A DNA stretch of 64,000 nt from Stenotrophomonas bentonitica (GTDB lineage: Bacteria; Pseudomonadota; Gammaproteobacteria; Xanthomonadales; Xanthomonadaceae). The stretch spans positions 806,001-870,000 of the forward strand of contig NZ_JAAZUH010000001.1 of the NCBI RefSeq assembly GCF_013185915.1. Direction: 5' to 3'. Shown piece by piece: positions 60,084 to 64,000 of this stretch. Both the position numbers and the translations under genes were made by a program. Positions within the stretch are counted from its first letter, which is position 1. Every line of letters starts with the position of its first letter. The notes under the pieces were generated by a model. That model saw nothing but the letters and a program-made list of their open reading frames with translations. It was not told the origin of the DNA and did not search any database.

Positions 60084-61286
60084 ATGGCCACCGAAGTCAA
60101 AGCCCCGGTACTGCCCGAATCCGTCGCCGACGGCACCATCGCCACCTGGCACAAGAAGGTCGGCGACGCCGTCAAGCGTGACGAAAACCTGCTCGACCTC
60201 GAAACCGACAAGGTCGTGCTGGAAGTGCCGTCGCCGGTTGATGGCGTGCTGAAGGAAATCAAGTTCGAAGTGGGCGCCACCGTGACCTCCAGCCAGGTCG
60301 TGGCGGTGATCGAGGAAGGCGCCGTGGCTGCTGCCCCGGCCCCGGCCGCTGACGCCCCGAAGGCCGAAGCCGCCGCCCCGGCCGCTGCTGCACCGGCCGC
60401 TGCCGCTGCGCCGGCGCCGGCCTCGAAGTCGGCTGCCGATTCGCTGCCCCCGGGCGCGCGTTTCAGCGCCATCACGGAGAACGTGAACCCGGCCGATGTC
60501 GACGGCACCGGCCGCCGCGGCGCGGTGACCAAGGAAGACATCGTCAACTTCGCCCGCAACGGCGGCGCCGGCAAGTCCGGTGGTGCCCGTCCGGAAGAAC
60601 GCGTGCCGATGACCCGCATCCGCAAGCGCATCGCCGAACGCCTGATGGAGTCCAAGAACTCCACCGCCATGCTGACCACCTTCAACGAAGTCGACCTGTC
60701 CAAGGTGTCGGCCGCGCGCAAGGACCTGCAGGACGAGTTCGTCAAGGCGCACGGCATCAAGCTGGGCTTCATGAGCTTCTTCGTGAAGGCCGCCGCCAAC
60801 GCGCTGCAGCGCTTCCCGCTGGTCAACGCCTCCATCGACGGCGACGACATCATCTATCACGGCTACGCCGACATCTCGATCGCCGTGTCGACCGAGAAGG
60901 GCCTGGTCACGCCGGTGCTGCGCAACGTCGAGCGCATGTCGTTCGCCGACATCGAAAAGACCATTGCCGACTACGCCAAGAAGGCGCGTGACGGCAAGTT
61001 GAGCCTGGAAGAACTGCAGGGCGGCACCTTCACCGTGACCAACGGCGGCACCTTCGGTTCGCTGCTGTCCACCCCGATCATCAACCCGCCGCAGAGCGCC
61101 ATCCTGGGCATGCACGCGATCAAGGAACGTCCGATCGCGCAGAACGGCCAGGTCGTGATCGCGCCGATGATGTACCTCGCCATGTCCTACGACCATCGCA
61201 TCATCGACGGCAAGGATTCGGTGCAGTTCCTGGTGGACATCAAGAACCAGCTGGAAAACCCGGGCCGCATGCTGTTCGGCCTGTAA
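60084..61286 (+). CDS. sucB: 2-oxoglutarate dehydrogenase E2 (dihydrolipoyl succinyltransferase)
   Basis: Core of the 2-oxoglutarate dehydrogenase complex; transfers succinyl from lipoate to CoA. It is 400 aa with one lipoyl domain (residues 1-77, lipoyl lysine K43 in ETDKVVLEV), an alanine/proline-rich linker, a peripheral subunit-binding domain ([19 protein letters not shown]...[13 protein letters not shown]) and the C-terminal catalytic domain with the active-site HR in [17 protein letters not shown]. It lies 41 bp after sucA. Confidence 0.97.
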   Translation: MATEVKAPVLPESVADGTIATWHKKVGDAVKRDENLLDLETDKVVLEVPSPVDGVLKEIKFEVGATVTSSQVVAVIEEGAVAAAPAPAADAPKAEAAAPAAAAPAAAAAPAPASKSAADSLPPGARFSAITENVNPADVDGTGRRGAVTKEDIVNFARNGGAGKSGGARPEERVPMTRIRKRIAERLMESKNSTAMLTTFNEVDLSKVSAARKDLQDEFVKAHGIKLGFMSFFVKAAANALQRFPLVNASIDGDDIIYHGYADISIAVSTEKGLVTPVLRNVERMSFADIEKTIADYAKKARDGKLSLEELQGGTFTVTNGGTFGSLLSTPIINPPQSAILGMHAIKERPIAQNGQVVIAPMMYLAMSYDHRIIDGKDSVQFLVDIKNQLENPGRMLFGL

Positions 61287-61346
61287 GACCTCCCGCCCCT
61301 CCGCGACCGCGCGGAGGGGTTCTGGTAAAGCATCAAGGAATTTTCA

Positions 61347-62783
61347 ATGGCTGAACAATTCGACGTTGTCGTCATCGGTGCCGGCCCGGCCGGTTACCAC
61401 GCCGCCATCCGCGCCGCGCAGCTGGGTCTGAAGACCGCCTGCATCGACGCCGCCCTGGGCAAGGATGGCAAGCCGGCGCTGGGCGGTACCTGCCTGCGCG
61501 TGGGCTGCATTCCGTCCAAGGCGCTGCTGGACTCCTCGCGCCAGTTCTGGAACATGGGCCACATCTTTGGCGACCATGGCATCAGCTTCAAGGATGCCAA
61601 GATGGACGTCGAAGCGATGGTTGGCCGCAAGGACAAGATCGTCAAGCAGTTCACCGGCGGCATCGCCATGCTGTTCAAGGCGAACAAGGTCGCTGCCTAC
61701 TACGGCTTTGGTGAGCTGCAGCCGGGCAACGTGGTCAAGGTTACCCAGCACGACGGCGAAGTGGTCGAGCTCAAGGGCACCAACGTGATCATCGCCGCCG
61801 GTTCGGACTCCATCGAACTGCCGTTCGCCAAGTTCGACGGCGAGACCATCGTCGACAACGTCGGCGGCCTGGACTTCACCGAAGTGCCGGCCCGCCTGGC
61901 GGTGATCGGTGCCGGCGTGATCGGCCTGGAACTGGGCAGCGTGTGGAAGCGCCTGGGTGCGGAAGTGACCATCCTGGAAGCGCTGCCGACCTTCCTGGCC
62001 GCTGCCGATGCCGAAGTGGGCAAGGTTGCTGCCAAGGAATTCAAGAAGCAGGGCCTGGACATCCGCCTGGGTGCCAAGGTCTCCAAGGCCGAAGTGACCG
62101 GCAAGGGCAAGAAGAAGGAAGTCGCCCTGACCTACACCGACGCCGAAGGCGAGAAGAGCCTGGTGGTGGACAAGCTGCTGGTGGCCGTGGGCCGTCGCGC
62201 CGCGACCAAGGGACTGCTGGCCGAAGGGACCGGCGTCAAGGTCAACGAGCGTGGCCAGATCGAAGTGGACGACCACTGCCACACCGGCGTCAACGGCGTG
62301 TGGGCGGTCGGCGACTGCGTGCGCGGCCCGATGCTGGCGCACAAGGGCTTCGAGGAAGGCATCGCGGTGGCCGAACTGATCGCGGGCCTGCCGGGCCACG
62401 TGAACATGGACACCATTCCGTGGGTCATCTACACCGAGCCGGAGCTGGCCTGGGTCGGCAAGACCGAAGAGCAGCTCAAGGCTGAAGGCATTCCGTACAA
62501 GGCCGGCAGCTTCCCGTTCGCCGCCAACGGCCGTGCCGTGGCGATGATCGAGCCGGCCGGTTTCGTGAAGGTGCTGGCGCACGCTGAAACCGACCGCATC
62601 CTCGGCATGCACCTGGTGGGCGCGAACGTGTCCGAACTGGTCCACGAAGGCGTGCTGACCATGGAGTTCAGCGGCTCGGCCGACGACCTGGCCCGCATCT
62701 GCCACGCGCACCCGTCGCTGTCGGAAGTGGTCCACGACGCCGCCATGGCCGTGAGCAAGCGCGCCATCCACAAGGCCAACTGA
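61347..62783 (+). CDS. lpdA: dihydrolipoyl dehydrogenase (E3)
   Basis: Reoxidises dihydrolipoamide with FAD and NAD+ for the 2-oxoglutarate complex. It is 478 aa: FAD motif VVIGAGPAGYHAAIRAAQLG, redox-active disulfide GGTCLRVGCIPSK, NAD motif IGAGVIGLELGSVWKRLG, and the C-terminal active-site histidine in HAHPSLSEVVHDA. It is the last gene of the operon, 60 bp after sucB and followed by a terminator. Confidence 0.97.
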   Translation: MAEQFDVVVIGAGPAGYHAAIRAAQLGLKTACIDAALGKDGKPALGGTCLRVGCIPSKALLDSSRQFWNMGHIFGDHGISFKDAKMDVEAMVGRKDKIVKQFTGGIAMLFKANKVAAYYGFGELQPGNVVKVTQHDGEVVELKGTNVIIAAGSDSIELPFAKFDGETIVDNVGGLDFTEVPARLAVIGAGVIGLELGSVWKRLGAEVTILEALPTFLAAADAEVGKVAAKEFKKQGLDIRLGAKVSKAEVTGKGKKKEVALTYTDAEGEKSLVVDKLLVAVGRRAATKGLLAEGTGVKVNERGQIEVDDHCHTGVNGVWAVGDCVRGPMLAHKGFEEGIAVAELIAGLPGHVNMDTIPWVIYTEPELAWVGKTEEQLKAEGIPYKAGSFPFAANGRAVAMIEPAGFVKVLAHAETDRILGMHLVGANVSELVHEGVLTMEFSGSADDLARICHAHPSLSEVVHDAAMAVSKRAIHKAN

Positions 62784-62805
62784 CCGGCCCTGGCGTGACG
62801 CAACG

Positions 62806-62832
62806 AAAAACCCCGCCTCGGCGGGGTTTTTT
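62806..62832 (+). terminator. sucA-sucB-lpdA intrinsic terminator
   Basis: AAAAACCCCGCC and GGCGGGGTTTTTT close over a minimal loop, 23 bp past the lpdA stop, with an uninterrupted T-run. Confidence 0.93.
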
Positions 62833-62863
62833 GTGGGCGTCTGATGGCGCCTGATCGATTGCC

Positions 62864-62933
62864 GGTAGAGCCACGCCCTGCGTGGCTGCCTTTCCGTCCG
62901 GCACCGCGAAGCCACGCAGGGCGTGGCTCTACC
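62864..62933. repeat. inverted pair of GTAG-type REP hairpins
   Basis: GTAGAGCCACGCCCTGCGTG+GCTG (62865-62888) faces its reverse complement GCCACGCAGGGCGTGGCTCT+AC (62911-62932). Each unit is a hairpin and the pair forms a larger palindrome with a 22-bp spacer. It lies between lpdA's terminator and the small membrane protein gene. Confidence 0.85.
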
Positions 62934-62944
62934 CCGCCTTTGGT

Positions 62945-63160
62945 TCACGCAGCCACAGGGCGGCCGCCGCCCAGCAACCTGGCCGGAAGCATCAGCACCG
63001 CACCCAAAAACGCGAACAGCGCCGAGAACGTAATCCCCACCAACCGGAACGGCAGGCTCAGCAGCCACACGAACGGCCAGGCCAGCAGGGCCAGGATCGC
63101 CAGCGGCCAGCACAGCACGAACAGCAGGCACCACACGCCGAGCGCGAACAGGGTCTTCAT
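62945..63160 (-). CDS. small hydrophobic membrane protein
   Basis: A 71-aa protein that is almost wholly hydrophobic, with two or three membrane segments (WCLLFVLCWPLAILALLAWPF, then GITFSALFAFLGAVLM). No family is recognised. It is convergent with lpdA and lies between two REP pairs, so its expression is uncertain, but codon use fits the genome. Confidence 0.6.
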   Translation of the reverse strand: MKTLFALGVWCLLFVLCWPLAILALLAWPFVWLLSLPFRLVGITFSALFAFLGAVLMLPARLLGGGRPVAA

Positions 63161-63261
63161 GACGGTCTCCAGGCGGCACCTTGCCGCGTGGGACCACGAT
63201 GGCGCCCTGCCCCGCCCGGTTCAAGCAGATTGCGACGAAACCCGGCATACGCCGACGAACC

Positions 63262-63338
63262 GTAGTGCCGGCCGCCGGCCGGCAACCACGCACGCCCGTC
63301 CGAAGGTCCATGAAGAGCCGGCCGGCGGCCGGCATTAC
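63262..63338. repeat. inverted pair of GTAG-type REP hairpins
   Basis: GTAGTGCCGGCCGCCGGCCG+GCA (63262-63284) faces GCCGGCCGGCGGCCGGCATT+AC (about 63317-63338). This is the GTAGTGCCGGCC subfamily, distinct from the GTAGAGCC units elsewhere, and the unit near 63338 overlaps the last codons of dnaB. Confidence 0.8.
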
Positions 63339-64000
63339 TCGAATGAGCCGACCGAATCGTGCGACAGGTTGTCGAAGCGGGTGTATTCGCCGAAGAACTT
63401 GAGCTTGCACGAGCCGGTCGGGCCGCCTCGGTGCTTGCCGATGATGATCTCGGCCAGGCCCTTGTCCGGGGAATTTTCCTTGTTGTAGTAGTCGTCGCGG
63501 TAGATGAACACGATCATGTCCGCGTCCTGCTCGATTGCGCCGGATTCGCGAAGGTCGGCCATCACCGGGCGCTTGTCGGTACGCGTTTCCAGCGAGCGGT
63601 TGAGCTGCGAGAGCGCGATCACCGGTACGTTGAGTTCCTTGGCCAGGCCCTTGAGCGAGCGCGAGATTTCCGAGATTTCGGTCGCGCGGTTCTCGCTGTT
63701 GCCCGGCACGCTCATCAGCTGCAGGTAGTCGATCACGATCAGCCCGAGGTCGTGCTCGCGCTTGAGGCGGCGGCACTTGGAACGCAGGATCTCCGGCGAC
63801 ACACCCGGGGTGTCGTCGATGAAGATCTTGGTTTCCTTCAGCATCCGGATCGCGCCGGTGACGCGGCTCCAGTCCTCGTCTTCGAGCTGGCCGGTACGCA
63901 GCCGCTGGGCGTTGATGCGACCGTTGGAGGAAATCAGGCGCATCGCCAGCTGCGAGGCCGACATTTCCATCGAGAACACCGCCACGCCCTTCTTGGACTT
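63335..64000 (-). CDS. dnaB: replicative DNA helicase DnaB (5' part outside window)
   Basis: Hexameric helicase at the replication fork. The last ~221 residues are present and the frame stays open to the right edge. Visible are SMEMSASQLAMRL, LRTGQLEDEDWSRV, the Walker B strand LIVIDYLQLM, VIALSQLNRSLETR and the C-terminal GKHRGGPTGSCKLKF. Walker A and the N-terminal domain lie beyond the window. Its stop codon falls inside a REP hairpin. rplI, often next to dnaB in other gammaproteobacteria, is 55 kb away. Confidence 0.96.
   Translation of the reverse strand, partial: KSKKGVAVFSMEMSASQLAMRLISSNGRINAQRLRTGQLEDEDWSRVTGAIRMLKETKIFIDDTPGVSPEILRSKCRRLKREHDLGLIVIDYLQLMSVPGNSENRATEISEISRSLKGLAKELNVPVIALSQLNRSLETRTDKRPVMADLRESGAIEQDADMIVFIYRDDYYNKENSPDKGLAEIIIGKHRGGPTGSCKLKFFGEYTRFDNLSHDSVGSFE

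Overview
The window is GC-rich chromosomal DNA, about two thirds G+C, from a Xanthomonadaceae gammaproteobacterium. Stenotrophomonas or a close relative fits best. Three things point there: a bacterial kynurenine cluster (haao-kynU-kmo), a methionine synthase split into two genes behind an ArsR-methyltransferase fusion, and many short intergenic hairpins that begin with GTAG, like the SMAG/REP elements known from Stenotrophomonas maltophilia. I see no tRNA, rRNA, CRISPR array, transposase or prophage. The protein content is almost wholly core metabolism and housekeeping. The unusual material lies between the genes.

Left part (1-26.4 kb). On the minus strand are ligA (cut by the window edge), zipA and smc, with a Tat-signal HisC-like aminotransferase inserted on the plus strand. 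A hairpin-packed gap of about 0.7 kb follows, then rpsF-rpsR-rplI (minus) with a good promoter and a candidate S6:S18 leader motif, then an IscA-type carrier. The plus strand then carries asnS, two small conserved genes, a PaiB-like flavin protein, carbonic anhydrase, 3-hydroxyanthranilate dioxygenase, kynureninase, kynurenine monooxygenase, exonuclease I and DUF2461 and DUF2939 proteins, several with overlapping start/stop codons. Minus-strand genes follow: nadK with a 5'-nucleotidase, and a 1658-aa NAD-glutamate dehydrogenase.

Middle part (26.4-45.3 kb). A two-gene RND efflux operon has a long structured leader and strong terminator. An acyl-CoA dehydrogenase diverges from sahR-metH1-metH2, where a 32-bp concentric palindrome abuts the sahR start codon. 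Next come an MFS transporter, and on the minus strand an OafA-type acyltransferase, a DUF2058 protein, slyX, ugd, a periplasmic FKBP isomerase with a duplicated N-terminal module, and a glutathione peroxidase.

Right part (45.3-64 kb). A YtrA-type GntR operon encodes a small exported protein, the regulator, an ABC ATPase and permease, a nine-repeat GSGD protein and a lipoprotein, and ends at a strong terminator. Then come a second lipoprotein, fumC, a CorC/HlyC-type protein, purB, a YcfD/RoxA-type ribosomal oxygenase, a PLD-like protein, the sucA-sucB-lpdA operon, and the 3' end of dnaB at the edge.

The most interesting signal is a modular set of intergenic palindromic elements. Type A has four copies (about 7214, 21160, 31546 and 50127). 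Each joins a GTAG hairpin to a core with two small hairpins. Type B has two full copies (20941 and 54847) and one half copy (about 7705), and is a long palindrome enclosing an 11-bp-stem hairpin. The inner hairpins share the 8-nt core CATCCATG while their stems differ but mostly stay paired, and the outer arms show paired changes between copies. A and B lie side by side at two loci in opposite orientation. This pattern suggests selection on structure, though none of it has been tested here.
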